Source: Takakia lepidozioides
Lineage: Eukaryota > Streptophyta > Takakiopsida > Takakiales > Takakiaceae
DNA length: 64,000 bases
Assembly: GCA_030704615.1 (NCBI GenBank)
Contig: CM060733.1
Coordinates: forward strand, 65,842,001-65,906,000
Reading direction: 5' to 3'
Positions 1-11,640 of the stretch are shown in pieces. The notes below the pieces were generated by a model. It did not search any database and was not told the DNA's origin. It was given only the letters and a program-made list of their open reading frames with translations. The position numbers and the translations under genes are program-made. The stretch's first letter is position 1; every line of letters starts with the position of its first letter.

Positions 1-843
1 ATGCTTCGGTGATGTTTGACCACATCAAGCGAATTACAAACCATCAGTGGATGACCATGGGTGCACATGTTTATGACTATCACTCCAAGAGGCTCATGAC
101 GATTGCAATCTGCGAGATGAAAGGGGAGGACACACAGTCGGAGATGCATAAACGGCAGATGGCAAAGGCGGGTTTGCCAAAGCCCAATTTCAGAGGATTC
201 ATGGCAGACAACACTCAGGCCAACTCGGCATATGGTGAGGACCCCAATGTTCCAATGGAGGGGAAAGAGAGATCCTGTGGATTCCATTGGATATAGAGTC
301 TATCTCACTACACAACCAAATTTGTTGCAAGCTCATTCCAAGCTGAATACCGTGTCTTTTGTACGGCGTGGAAGGATGCACCCACATTTGATGATGCGGA
401 GATTAAGTTTGCTATCATCGAGGCTTGGTGGAACACGTCAGGTGGAGTGGAGACAACCAATCTGGGAGCCTTGCACAGCTGGTTGGGGTGGTGGCATTAC
501 CGGTATGGACAGTTCGGACAGTACATGTGGGAGGTATGATGCCAGACTTTTGCTGCAATTGTCGTTCTATTACAGACCTTTCCATTTTTCCCTCACCATT
601 GTTTCTGTCCTTGTATGAGTGGTGCCTGGATTCCGACATGGACATGCCGAACACGAATATGGAAGAATCAGTCCACTCCTCCTGGCGAGCGTCTTCTGCC
701 GCACATCTGGTGGACGTAGTGATGGCCACAATGAAGGACATCGACAGAGCAATCACGAACAGCTTCAAGGTCGAAGAATCCATTGAAATGGGCGACAGCA
801 TTGCGAGAGAAGATCAAAGGGACGCCTCTGCACCGCAGAGGTG
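1..843 (+). pseudogene. MULE transposase fragment (copy A), core plus start of SWIM exon
   Basis: This is the C-terminal part of a Mutator-like transposase, cut off at the window edge. The first exon (to about 533) reads the core block with FDHIKRITNHQW, a MTIAICEMKGED block, FRGFMADN (probable second catalytic Asp) and an ERSCGFHW block, then a Trp-rich segment (GWWHYRYGQFGQYMWE). A TAG stop follows FHWI near 295, and the Trp expected after QAN is missing. A phase-0 intron of about 86 bases (534-619) can be inferred. The next exon starts near 620 and contains MPNTNMEESVHSSW, which matches MPNVNMSEAVHASW of the copy at 52.8 kb. Similarity fades after about 790. The breaks show it is dead. The MULE assignment rests on motif similarity between copies in this window and on the general MULE layout. 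Confidence 0.75.
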
Positions 844-1450
844 AACACCTAGAGGGGGACGTCTGTACTTGCCCTGTGAGGCGGAGGATTGAAGAGGAAC
901 CCGGGTACTAAGAGGATTCATGGAGATCCGACAAGAACATTCGGACAGCACCTCGAGGTCCCGTCATGTTGCCGCACAATGTGTCTTCCAGCAGTGGAAG
1001 CCCAAGAGTTTTAAGATCGCCATCGTCTTCAAGCGGGGATTCCGTGTGAGAAATTCCCATCGCCCCTCAAAAGTGAACGAGACACTCTTCTTGTACACTC
1101 TTTTGAATATGGATCCAGGGGACCAGTGAGCTTGGCTTGCGGGCCACAAGACAATGTTACGCCCATCCTTTTCGGAGTTTCAGTTATAGTACAACTGTAC
1201 TGCTGCAAGTACCTCTGACTTTGGCAACAGAAAGGTTCGACTTATGTCTTGCCTACCAGTAACCTATTTTGGTCAAACTAAGATAATACTATGCCATTAA
1301 CTTCTATTTCCACGTGCTTGTATTTTTGTATTTTGGGGGGGTTCTTGTTTTTCTGCTCTCCCAAACTTTGCTTACCTCATTCGACCCCCGGCAAGGAAAT
1401 GCGGCGCCGCATTTCCAAGAGAGAGAGAGAGAATACTCCGGCCAAAGCCG
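844..1450. other. No clear gene; perfect palindrome near 1.4 kb
   Basis: I see no convincing gene here. The first part may be decayed continuation of the MULE SWIM exon. The notable item is a perfect 22-base palindrome at 1395-1416, each arm reading GGAAATGCGGC, followed by a short (AG)n run. Confidence 0.4.
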
Positions 1451-1454
1451 GCGT

Positions 1455-2530
1455 AACTAAGAGCTTTCTCATCCGCAACCATCTCTCTCGCCTATCTTCT
1501 CACCTTCACCACTCTGACCGTAATCTCATCGCAGCCATAGCCAACCTGGCTATCTCCATCAATCAACCCATTCATTTTCTCAAAGTTCGTGCACACAGGC
1601 ATTCGGGGAAACGAGGCTGCCGACCGCCTTGCCCAGGAAGGCGCCGACGAACCCCTTATTGACCCTACCAATGACCCCATACACATAGCGCACACCCACC
1701 CATTCTGGCTAATATACCCTATACCCGACCCCCTTGAACCACGGCCCATACGCAACCTTTTGAAAACCCTCACTCGAGAAGCCAATAAGCAACCTCGGCA
1801 TGTGCTAGCCACACTAAAATATACATACAAAAATGGACACAATCCGCAGTACTCCATAACAAACTCTCAAACTACTTCTGGCAATCCAAAGCAGCTACTG
1901 ACACCCAAATTAAACAGACCCTTAAATTCCGATATGCCATATGGGTCATCGACAACCAGCATGTAGCCCAGTGGTAATGGGCACATACCACGTTGGATGT
2001 GGTTGTGGGTTCAAACCACCGTCTGGTGTGTCATGAAGGTGTCCACCTTCCTGCTGGAAGGCAGTAGCCCTTCGGGGTCAAGTGACACCATAAGTTACGC
2101 TCCCTTCAGGAGGCGTCATACTTTTTACTTTATATGGGTCATCAGCGTAAACACACTTTCTGGCCACGCCTCTTTCCCTCCCCGCATTGTCCCCTCTGCT
2201 CTCATACCCATCAAGAATGTGACACCTGGCCACACCTTCTTAGAAAATGCACTCACCCGGTCATCCACGGGCTTCGGATAACCCGCTATGTAACCACGCA
2301 GTCTGGCACATCCATAAACTCCTCATGAACCGCGCCGAGACCAGATGGTTTTCACTAATTAACGCTGGAACTTACCAAGGACGACCCCCAGACCACACCG
2401 TCCCACACTGGCTTCTCCCCTGTACTTGCTCCCACTCCCCCTGCACCTGCCCCGCTAGACTATGTCCAGACAGAGAACAGCATGTCCTACTACACATTGA
2501 GGATATGTTCATACAAGTACCTTGAAGGAC
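1455..2530 (+). pseudogene. LINE 3' end: RNase H domain remnant and zinc-finger tail, split by a SINE
   Basis: This is a non-LTR retrotransposon remnant. The frame at about 1490-1660 carries the C-terminal part of an RNase H domain: KVRAH, then, after a one-base shift, HTGIRGNEAADRLAQEGA, where the Asp of NEAADRLA is the usual last catalytic residue. After the SINE (1951-2131) the tail resumes with a CPLC...DTWPHLL..C finger typical of LINE C-termini, then a VWHIHKLLMNRAETRW block and a Cys-rich end (CTC...CTCPARLC). Several frameshifts separate these blocks. The reverse transcriptase is not in the window, so the copy is 5'-truncated, as is common for LINEs. Confidence 0.65.
1951..2131 (+). 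mobile_element. tRNA-derived SINE with 12-bp target-site duplication
   Basis: This is a 181-base insertion. It contains an A-box-like TAGCCCAGTGG (1964-1974) and a B-box-like GGTTCAAACCA (2008-2018), the internal RNA polymerase III promoter boxes of tRNA-derived SINEs. It ends in a T-rich/A-poor tail (TACTTTTTACTTTAT). The 12-base ATATGGGTCATC occurs directly before it (1939-1950) and after it (2132-2143), as expected for target-primed insertion. It lies inside the LINE tail, so it is younger than that LINE copy. The box assignment is by eye. The duplication is read directly. Confidence 0.8.
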
Positions 2531-2935
2531 CAGCCTGCAATTAATCAGATTTCAAGCATGCAACCAAGTAAACTTCTTGGGCATGACAAAACATATTGCA
2601 GCCTCACTCTTTGCCATTTGTAAGTACCCCAAGACATGCATCATGCAAGGCCCCTTGGGTAGGTAAGAACAGCCTGCCATACTACAGATTCAAGACATGT
2701 ATACACAAGCATCTTGATGGACCAGCTTGTAGTTTATTAGATTCCAAACATGCAACCAAGTGACCCTCTTGGGCATGACAAGATAGACTGCAACTTCATT
2801 CTACACCATGTATAATTGCCCCAAGACATGCATCATGTAAGGCATTTTGGCATGGAAGAAAGGCCTGCCATATTACAGATTCAAGATATGGACACAAAAA
2901 AACTTTGAGTGCTCGAGACCAAGCCCACTTGGCCA
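2480..2935. repeat. Array of ~190-bp repeat (left array)
   Basis: About two and a half imperfect copies of a ~190-base unit. Recognisable words are AAGACATGCATCATGCAAGG, GGGTAGGTAAGAACAGCCTG, ACAGATTCAAGACATG and GCATGCAACCAAGTAA. The same unit recurs at 6.76-7.24 kb in the same orientation, so the two arrays bracket the PPR and OSB pseudogenes. I find no coding sense in the unit on either strand. Confidence 0.7.
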
Positions 2936-3169
2936 AAAAAATTAAATCATACATTGCAGGTGCCTGGTCTGATGGCAAAATAAGGCAAACCATGGTAGGC
3001 AATGAAGTGGAGTGTGAGCAGTTGGTGTGGCCTTCGCAGGTTCCACCTGGATGACCTCTTCTTTTCAGCATCTATTTGTGGCGAAGAGGGACGGTCCCCA
3101 TTTGGTGGGGAGCTGAGATCAAGTCTAGCGTTGCAGAAGCAGAAATATACATGTCAGAACAGACCCTAT

Positions 3170-5040
3170 TTTGGCGCAACAACTTATTATCTAGGCTATT
3201 TCGTCACTATGGTGCATGGTTGCATTGCCAAAGCTGAAAATGTACCAAATGTAATTCTGAACAACACCCTTGCACAACAAGGGAGCGGGATGGAGGCTTT
3301 GGAGACCTATGGGCAAATGATTTGCGAAGCGGTGAAGCCCAACCACATAACGTTTGTTTGCATTTGCAATGCGTGTGCAAGCCTGATAGCCCTGGAAACG
3401 TGCAAAGAGGTCCATGGTGACATCGTCAAATTTGGAATTGTACCCGATGTCATTCTGAACACTGCCCTGGTGGACATGCATATCAAATGTAGGTGCATCG
3501 AGGATGCCAAGGGAGTCTTTGACAGTATGGCTGAACGAAACGAAATGTGGTGTTGTGGAGTAAGATGATTGCACGACATGCTCAGCAAGGGTGCAGGATG
3601 GAGCCTTTGGAGACCTATGAGCAAATGATGTGCGAAGGGGTGTGCGTTTGCAGTGCGTGTGCAAGCCTGGCAACCCTAGAAAAGGGCAAAGAGGTGCATG
3701 GTTGCATCGCTAAAGTTGGTGTTGTACCAGATGTGAACAATACCCTCGTGGACATGTATGCCAACTATGGGAGCATTGAGGATGCCGAGGGAGTGTTCAA
3801 CAATATGGCTGAACGAGATTTGGTGTCCTGGAACGCCATGCTTGCAGGATATGCATAGCAGGGGCGCGGGATGGAGGCCTTGGAGACCTATGAGCAAATG
3901 ATGGGGAAGGGGTGAAGTGCAACCACATCACATTTGTGTGCGTTTGCAATGCTTGTGCAAGCCTGGCAGCCCTGGAAAAGGGCAAAGAGGTGCATGGTGA
4001 CATCATCAAATCTGGAATTGTACCAAATGTCATTCTGGGCACTGGCCTGGTGGACATGTATGCGAAATGTGGATGCATTGAGGATGCAAAGGGAGTATTT
4101 GATAAGATGGCTGAACGATATGTGGTGTCATGGAATGCGATGTCACATGATATACACAACATGGTTGTCATAGGGAGGTCCTGCAACTATTTGAAGGAAT
4201 GCAAAAGAACGGCTTGAAGCAGTATCACCTTTATATGTGTGCATTTGCAATGTTTGAAGCCGGACAGTATCACGTTTATATGTGTTCTCTCTGCATGCAG
4301 CCACACTGGCCTACTAAATGAAGGAAGACGCTACTTTGATTCCCTGAGTCAAGATCATGGTGTCACTCCGATAGTAAAGCACTTTGGCTGCATGGTGGAC
4401 CTTCTTGGACGTGTGGTACAATTGGATGAGGCAGTGGACCTGATTAATAAAATGCCAATCAATCCAGATGTTGTGGTGTGGTTCAGGCCTTGCTTGGTGC
4501 TGCAGAGTCCATGGCAATGTGGAGATGGCTGAACGTGCGGCAACATCTATCATCAAGTGGGATGAATAAGATGCCGCGACTTATGTGTTGCTATCAAACA
4601 TCTATGCTGCAGCTGGCAGGTGGGATGATACTGCAAAGGTGAGAAGAATGATGAAGGTCAGAGGGGTTAGAAAGGACCCAGGTCGCTGTTGCATTGTTGT
4701 AGATGACAAGTTGCATCCCAGAACTAAGGAAATACATGCTGAGCTGAGAAGATGAAGGAGGCGGGGTATATGCCTGACACGCGCTTTGTATTGCGTAATG
4801 TGGGGAAGGAGGAAAAGGAAATTTCTCTTTGCCACCAAGTGAGAAGCTGGCCATTGCTTTTGGGCTGATCAGCATGACCCCTAGGATGCCTCTCCGTCTC
4901 ATCAAGAATCTTCGAGTGTGTGGTGACTGCCACACCTCCACCAAATTCATCTCAAAGATTGTTGGCTGAGCAATTGTTGTACGGGACGCTAACCGCTTTC
5001 ACCACTTTTGAAGATGGGATTTGTTCTTGTGGTGAAGACT
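3170..5040 (+). pseudogene. PPR protein pseudogene, PLS type with DYW domain
   Basis: This is a decayed pentatricopeptide-repeat gene of the organelle RNA-editing class. Repeated 35-residue motifs are visible in shifting frames: ALETYEQM, HITFVCVCNACASLAALEKG, KEVHGDIIKSGIVPNVI, LVDMYAKCGCIEDAKGVF and VVSWNAM. An E-type region follows (DSITFICVLSACSHTGLLNEG, VKHFGCMVDLLGR). A DYW deaminase-like domain runs from about 4745 to 5032, with [29 protein letters not shown] (zinc-ligand CGDCH), NRFHHF and the end EDGICSCGEDW, so the terminal triplet is EDW and not DYW. At least eight frameshifts or stops break it, including one within LVDMYAN/QGRG near 3858 and one after KIVG near 4968. Copies of the same family sit at 47.7-48.7 and 60.0-61.2 kb. 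Confidence 0.85.
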
Positions 5041-6285
5041 GGTGAAAGGATGTTTTCTTGGAAAGATGTGAGTGTCTTGCTTCATTCATTGATCTATGTA
5101 GCTACTCAGACCATCCACCATTTCCTGGGAGGATTGACCATCATGTACTGTTGAGTGAATTTCCTGTGGCATATCCACAGGAAATGATAATAGGGTCTAC
5201 CCGGCATAGGTAGGAAGTCAGCCCATAATTGCACTTGACTGAAAGGGTGATTTTTGACTAATTCTAGTGACAGTGGATGGAAATCAGAGTGTTGTCCTAA
5301 TTCTCGGTTTGGGTGGTGGAGCTTCTCCAGGGCTTCCATTCACACTTGACAACAACGGGCAACAAGATGAGAGCTTGTTCTGGAGGACTATGCATCAACA
5401 AATGCTTCAGAACCTACAGGAACAAAAACTAAAATTATAAGCTGGACCAGAGAGAGAGAGAGAGATAAAGAGAAAAAACAGATCCAGAAGGAGGAGAGTA
5501 AGTATATCTTTCTCTGATTATTCACATGAGTTGTCCCTTAGTTGGGTGTAATTTCATTGATATTAATTGAACCAACATGACGGACCAAAAGCTCGTTTAT
5601 GGGATGTTGGACGGTTACTGGAGGGAAGAGAAAAAGACCTCACTTTCTTGAAGGGGATTTCAGGAGAGTTTTTCGCCTTGTTTGAGATTGGCAGCTCAAG
5701 TAATTACCCCCAACCTTGAACTCCAACATGCACAAACCGATGTTATAGTGTGAGGGAGTCAAGCCGCATCAATCAACAACAACATACCCAAATACCCTTA
5801 CAATCACTATATGAACTTTCAACGTCTTATCAGGTGTGGAAGTGTCTACATATTGGGCAAAAAAGGGGTTCAACTCCCCCTCACTTCTTGGGTATAGATA
5901 GATACAATGAAATACGGAGATGTGACATGATGGCTTCGGCAACATTCCACCATTCTTCTTCCGAAAAACAATGAAATATGTATGTATGTATCACCATGGG
6001 GATGACCCACCCCTTTTTTTTGTGAAAATTGAAAGTAGTTCTCAGAATTCGTCACTAGTAGTGCGGAGCAACGCGAAGCCCTAGTAATTCTAGCGACAAC
6101 CAAAGGTCGGAAGCTAGTTTAGCGTAGAGCAGATATAGGGTACCATAGTGCCTCATCATCATCGCCACATCATCGTCGCGTCGTCAATTTTCGTCGGACC
6201 TACCCGGACTGCCCAAAAATGTCTTTGCAGCGCGAGGAAATGGATGACAATACCCGGCATCCTTGAGCGCGAAGGGGTTTCACGC
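5041..6285. other. No gene seen; short AG microsatellite
   Basis: No coding region is supported. It holds an (AG)n tract near 5450-5464 and low-complexity A-rich stretches. Short ORFs here lack any recognisable motif. Confidence 0.4.
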
Positions 6286-6289
6286 AATG

Positions 6290-6725
6290 TGGTGAGGGCA
6301 CCTTCTTCTTCGACCTATCTCAGCCTGTTTTGCCTCTCATCAGGCTCGGCCCTGAGATGCCTGTTATCAGAGTCGTCCCTAAATTTTCATGCTGAATTCT
6401 GCAAGTTAGCTCGTTGGTGGATCTATGATGGTTGTGGAGTGATTTTGACATGTTACTGCCGATGTGACAACAGGAAAGTATCAAAAAACAGATAACAGAG
6501 ACGAGGAGTATCCAAATTCAACATGAAACTATCCAGAAACAGGTCCAGATTCATCCAAGAGGGCCGGATTTCAAGCTCCAGATTACCTATGATTCCCTGT
6601 GGAAGGATAGCTACAAGAAACTTGCATGGGTAGATGGTCAACTGGAAGCCGAAGCAGCAGCGGCAAATTAATAAAATTAGGCACTGCTAGTCAAGGCATT
6701 CTTCAACACATTTCACCCTGTTTTT
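6290..6725 (+). pseudogene. OSB-like 'PDF motif' exon fragment
   Basis: A fragment of an organellar single-stranded-DNA-binding (OSB) type gene. The exon after a CAG acceptor (about 6549-6670) reads IHPRGPDFKLQITYDSLW, then KDSYKKLAWVDGQLEA and a stop. OSB proteins are plant-specific and carry PDF motifs of the form PDFKHK...LW...PW. The upstream exon that holds WWDNR in other copies is deleted here. A flanking segment (GTFFFDLSQPVLPLIRL) matches the tail seen after PDF exons at 49 and 61 kb. This copy is in plus orientation, whereas those at 46.7-50.0 and 59.2-62.3 kb are minus. Confidence 0.65.
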
Positions 6726-6759
6726 CCCTCTTATTAGAGTAGCAGAGGCAATTGAGCAT

Positions 6760-7240
6760 AAGAACTAGTGTGATAAAATCCAAGATATGTATACACAGGT
6801 ACCTTGAAGTGAACCAAGATATGCACCATGCAAGGCTCCATGGGTAGGTAAGAACAGCCTGCCCTACTACAGATTCAGAGTATGTACATATAAGCACCTT
6901 GAAGGACCAGCCTGCAATTTACCAGATTTCAAACATGCAACCAAGTAGTCTTTTTGGGCATGACAAAACATATTGATGCTTCACTCTTTGCCATTTGTAA
7001 GGACCCCAAGACATGCATCATGCAAGGCTCCTTGGGTAGATAAGAACAACCTGTCCTACTACAGATTCAGGATACGTTCATACAAGTACCTTGAAGGACC
7101 AGCCTGCAATTAATCAGATTTCAGGCATGCAACCAAGTAAACTTCTTGGGCATGACAAAATATATTGCAGCTTCACTCTTTGCCATTAGTAAGTACCCCA
7201 AGACATGTATACACAAGCATCTTGATGGGCAATGACAGGC
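6760..7240. repeat. Array of ~190-bp repeat (right array)
   Basis: About two and a half copies of the unit also found at 2.48-2.94 kb, spaced 185-190 bases apart. For example AAGACATGCATCATGCAAGG-like words recur near 6823 and 7010. It lies directly after the OSB fragment and closes a segment that opened with the left array. Confidence 0.7.
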
Positions 7241-8920
7241 CTCTTTCAGGCCTGGATTTGGTGTGGAATGGAGCATAGTGAGGTTTTTATTTGCAAAACC
7301 TGGCATAAACCTCCTGGAAAACAGTGTTGGTAAGCTCTACTGGACCTTTGCCAGAGAAAAAACCAGCAAGTTAGAAAGAATCTGTCCAAGCCTTCTGGCA
7401 CTAGCCATCCTCCTCACCAAATATTTCTCCTGCATTGATATGTCTAATCCACAAATCTCACTTTTCTTGTACAATGACTGTCAGGCTGGGACGGAGACAA
7501 ATGATTTAAGGTAAGAAGATTTCAGGTTTCTGTCTAACAACAATTGGAGACTATCACTCTTCAACCCACCCTCATATGTCATAGTCATAGAGAGCAAGAG
7601 GAGAAGTGACCAACCAGTGCTAAATGCTCTGTTCAGACCACGAGCCAAATAGCGAGTGCCAGGATGCAGACGGCTCCGTCGGGCAGTGAGTACCACTGTT
7701 ACTTGTTGGTCCTTGGCATCAGGGAATGACCGCGACTCTGCGAGACCCTGCCCGCACAAGTAAACCAAAAACTTACTGCCTATGCTAATTCACTGCCCAC
7801 ACAAGTAAACCCGACACTAATAATTGCACTGGACATCACCTGCTAATACACAGAGCGAACAATTAGTGTTTGGCACTGCTACAGCAAATCCCAGACGCCT
7901 GTCTACGTAGACTAGTCACACACAGATTGAGCATACCTGTAAGAGAACCACACAGTGGTGCTCAAGCCCAATTGCCTTGAAAGGAAAAGACGACGACGAG
8001 TTCCACACAAATTCTTTGTCAAGCTACTCCACAGAAGCGTCGCTGGCAAATGGACGTGTCACGTCCCTTGTCTCACAAAAGTAATGCAAGCCGTCAATTG
8101 CTATATCCACCAGATCTGCTACATTTTTGGTCTCTCCCTTTACTTAATACTGGGGGTTTCCCAGAGAAATCTTTCCGCACTGACTCTCAACAACTGTGTT
8201 CACACAGTCACCACATGGTAGCTATGGTATAGACACTCTGAGCTTTGTGGCAAGTAAACGCAAGCCTATACTTCCCAAAACAAGGTGAAGTTAAAATGTG
8301 AAAGACTCTTGACGATAGATCCCCTTCAATTCTGGTGGGGAGCCCAAACGTGTTCCCATGAGACCAATTTTGGGAGACAATGAAAACGCTGTGCCGAAGC
8401 AATCTTTCCTCAAATCTAAAACTAAAAAATACATAGATTTTTGGAGAAAGAGAATGAATATTGATGCGCATTATGGTTCACTATCATGAAAAAAGTATGA
8501 TGAATACTGGAGCAATATTTTGAAAGAGTTAGATCTGGAGCTCGAGAATACTAAAGATAGTCTTTTGGAAGGATTTTGGCTCTCAACAAAATGATGGGAA
8601 AATCATGTGAGAGATGGATTTAATGCTTGCTATGACGAATCAAGTGACAGCGAGGCTGAGGCGGTTGTTTCTTATTGTGGGCCGAGGGTGATCGTCCAAA
8701 AGAAGGCTTAATTCCATACAAAGACGTTGAAAAAAGATTTTTCGTCCTTGCTCGTCCTACGGATCCTTACATGTATCCGTTTGGTTGGGAATGGCCTCAT
8801 CCGATGTAATTTGAGATAGGAAAAATATCAATAACAGAAAATTCCTTCTTGAGTGGTGGAGACCAAGAAATGGAGGAAATCCATCTAATTTGGAAAGGTA
8901 CAATGATTGTTGGACAAAGA
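7241..8920. other. No gene recognised
   Basis: I see no supported gene. From about 8490 to 8900 there is a degenerate, possibly coding stretch (DGFNACYDESSDSEAEAVVSY, in pieces) leading into the MULE fragment at 8929. It may be an older part of that element, but I cannot identify it. Confidence 0.35.
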
Positions 8921-8928
8921 CCTAGGAA

Positions 8929-9800
8929 TTGATCAACGCCGATGATAATCCACAGTGGATTCATGTCGATACCGTTGCTTGGACCATGCCCGTGAGAAAA
9001 AATACTACAAGGTCAAGTACAAAGCGAATAAGTGCTAAAGAGGCGGAGAAGACAAAAGCTAATATCGATGAAGTGAATCTCCAATCCGATGCGGAGGCAA
9101 GTTCTCCGGTTAATTATGACAATCAATCTCTTCAGTGTGTCCATGGTGGGGTGACTGACTGTGTGAATGATGAACCCTCTCTACCTTCCATTTGGCCGGT
9201 GCAGGCAAAGGGTTGTAACCTGGACCAGGGGGAAGTCGATATGTTGACACGGACAGGTTTTAGGCTTGTGCCTAGAAATGATGAGTTTTCTGTCTCAAAT
9301 CTAGTTCCATTAGGAAGTGAGAATGCGAATGCAAGCACAATGCGCCAAAATTCAGAAAACGGAGATGTTTATCCAACAACCAGGTTGGGCAAGCAGTATA
9401 AGAGGAAGTGGCATAACAAGCTAAACTTCATCAGAATGCAAAGTGCAGATACACTTCATGCATAGGTCACTGGTTTCGCAGATAATCCCGCCCCAAGATT
9501 TGAGAGATTGTACACTATAAGGACTGCATGATCTTCTCAGAGTAATATGTGTACAATGTTACCGTTGGGAAATTTCCTGAATGTACCTGCTAGGATTTTA
9601 TTGCGATGAAAAATACGCGGGGAGCCTACAGTCCTTGCAAGCATTTGTATTTCATTTTCTTGAGAAGGCGTGAATGTTGTCGGAACTGGGAAATGGTACA
9701 CCAGCCAATTATGACGCGCGATGAGGTCGCAAAGTTGTTCATTACGGACCCTAGTCCGTTGTATATTTGAGCAGCGATTTGACATGTGCGGTACTTGCAT
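8929..9800 (+). pseudogene. MULE SWIM-domain fragment (copy D)
   Basis: The 178-residue open stretch includes SLPSIWPVQAKGCNLDQGEV, TRTGFRLVPRND and TRLGKQYKRKW. These align with the 53.6-53.8 kb exon of copy B (IPDIWRVMVGTNLSQAEV, TKAGFRLVPPDD, KRWDRVYRRKK). After a stop near 9464 the frame resumes with a SWIM zinc finger near 9545-9660: YNVTVGKFPECTC, a TAG stop, then DFIAMKNTRGAYSPCKHLYF. The CxC...CxH ligands are all present, but a stop lies inside the finger. SWIM fingers are usual C-terminal domains of MULE transposases. The copy is non-functional, and no transposase core is linked to it. Confidence 0.65.
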
Positions 9801-9829
9801 GATGGATTTCTTATTTTCTTACATTATGC

Positions 9830-11223
9830 CTTGTCAGGAATGGAATATCTCGTGCTACCTAAACTTTAGATATATAAAATAAAAACCAAGGCACCAAGGG
9901 GGGAAAGTCTTATATGGTCCATAATCTGACCATTGTTAATTCTCTTCTTCACAGCTCCCTTGATGCCATATTAGCAGGGAAATGCATGGGGCAATTCAAC
10001 TTCTAGTAAAATCATAAAAACAAGTCTTATACATCTTCTTTGGCATTTTTAAACTAGTTTACGCGCTGAAAAGACAATCACTCGATTCCTAGAGGGGAAA
10101 AATGGAAGGCTGCAGGGTGCCATACCAGTACACCAAAGAAAGGGAGAGTTGCGGAGCCAGGCTTTAAAGGCCAAGCCCCTGGCAATGGAGATATCATGGT
10201 AGCCCCTGTTTCTGTCTGCCGCCAAGTGTCCACAATAGGTTCAGCTGTTTTTTTTTTTTAATCGCAGTGGAGATGTCTCCCTTCAATGACAATATTGTAT
10301 GGATATTTTCTTCGCTCTCTTTGAAGTCCAAGGTCGATTTGCTGTAGGGTCAAAGTTCGGCGTTGAACCTTGACACATGCAAAGGCACCAAAAAACAGAT
10401 TTTTTTTATAAAAAAAATTGTTTGTACATAAGATGTCAAAAAACATACGTGCACGTCATGTTTGGCGCCGAACAGTGCTATCGGCTCGGCAGAGGTCCGA
10501 ACCTGCTATTTAGCTTCGGGATTAAATTTATTCCACAGTTTGGTTAGGGATAGGCTCGGCACAGGCTCGGGATTTTTTTGTGAAGAATATCCCGAAAATA
10601 GAATTATATCATGGTCGGCAGACTCTACTCACAGAAATTGGGGTTTGTGCTCATGGAAAAACCAACCTCTCAGAGAAAGTAAGGTAGAAACACCTAAAAT
10701 GGAGCACATCCCAAAACGGACCAAAATACATAAAACTAACCATACACCATCTCTAAAAGGTGCTTTGATCGCAAGTGGTCCAGATTAGGTCATGTAGTGG
10801 GCCGCAATGGAACTCCAATGAACCCTTTTAACTCATACATGATCATGATGACACCACTAATGCTGATCCAGAGTGGGGTCTGGAAAAAGGAGTGATAAAG
10901 ATTTATCAAGTGGCCTCTAAAGGGAGAGCGAGATGGTTACCAACACTAGTATATGTGATAGCGTTGCTATCCATTAAACGAGTGGAGTTTGAAAGCTGGG
11001 AGGAACGAAAAGTGAATGTTTACACTCATATGCATGAAGAGCTTGAACTGGTAAAGAATTGGATACCAAAGGATATCCTTTGGATCAAGCTTACACCAAA
11101 AACGGCTTTTCAGACCTGCCATATGGTTATATGGTAACGGAGCCTTCCGGTCTAGCCAAGGGTGCATTAAAGCTTGAAAGAAATCCAGGCATATACGAGA
11201 GATACTACACACTTTGAAAAAAA
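9830..11223. other. No gene seen
   Basis: No coding sequence is supported. It contains a T run at about 10249-10259 and a stretch near 10455-10620 rich in GGCTCGG words. A primer-binding-site-like TGGCGCCGAACAG at about 10460 is not flanked by recognisable LTR ends. Confidence 0.35.
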
Positions 11224-11640
11224 TGTAGTGTGATTTCATGTGATAAAAATCTTTTCATTGAGCAGAGAATGCCCTGGATCTGTAACAATGGGGGGTGATA
11301 TGCAAGACTCTAAAAGCTGTGAGGGTGGGGTGTTAAGAAAGCCAGACTGCAAGGTTCACTTCATGGGTTCACATGTCATCTTGTTTGTTGGACTTAGTGC
11401 AGGTGCGAGCTGCCATAGCTCGATGGACTACTGATCTGGATAGGTATACAGAGGGGCAGCGATGCAGCTCAAAGGAAAGAGGAAGCGTCGTTGGCACTTT
11501 CATAAGAGATCGGTGACCTGCATTTTATTTCAGGGCAGACAAGACTTATCCATTGGAGCTTGGTAACTTGTGCAACTGCCAGAGCAGGAAGTGGTGCCGG
11601 CTTTGTCTTGATGAATCCGTGACTCGAGAATCGCTGGAAG
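11224..11640 (+). repeat. LTR fragment related to the LTR at 24.5 kb
   Basis: It starts TGTAGTGTGAT and runs about 415 bases in close similarity to 24512-24963. Shared words include AAATCTTTTCATTGAGCAGA, GATATGCAAGACTCTAAAAG, CTCATAAGAGATCGGTGACC-like and CTCGAGAATCGCTGGAAG. The 24.5-kb copy lies just after gypsy element 1's integrase and a purine tract, which is where a 3' LTR belongs. This copy loses similarity after about 11638 and has no polyprotein beside it, so it is a truncated or solo LTR. Confidence 0.6.

Noticed and set aside
10455-10480. Primer-binding-site-like TGGCGCCGAACAG
   Set aside because: No LTR end or gag beside it. Taken as chance.
11083-11137. Shared WIPKD peptide at 11.1 kb and 42.9 kb
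   Set aside because: Only about six residues match, with no flanking similarity.
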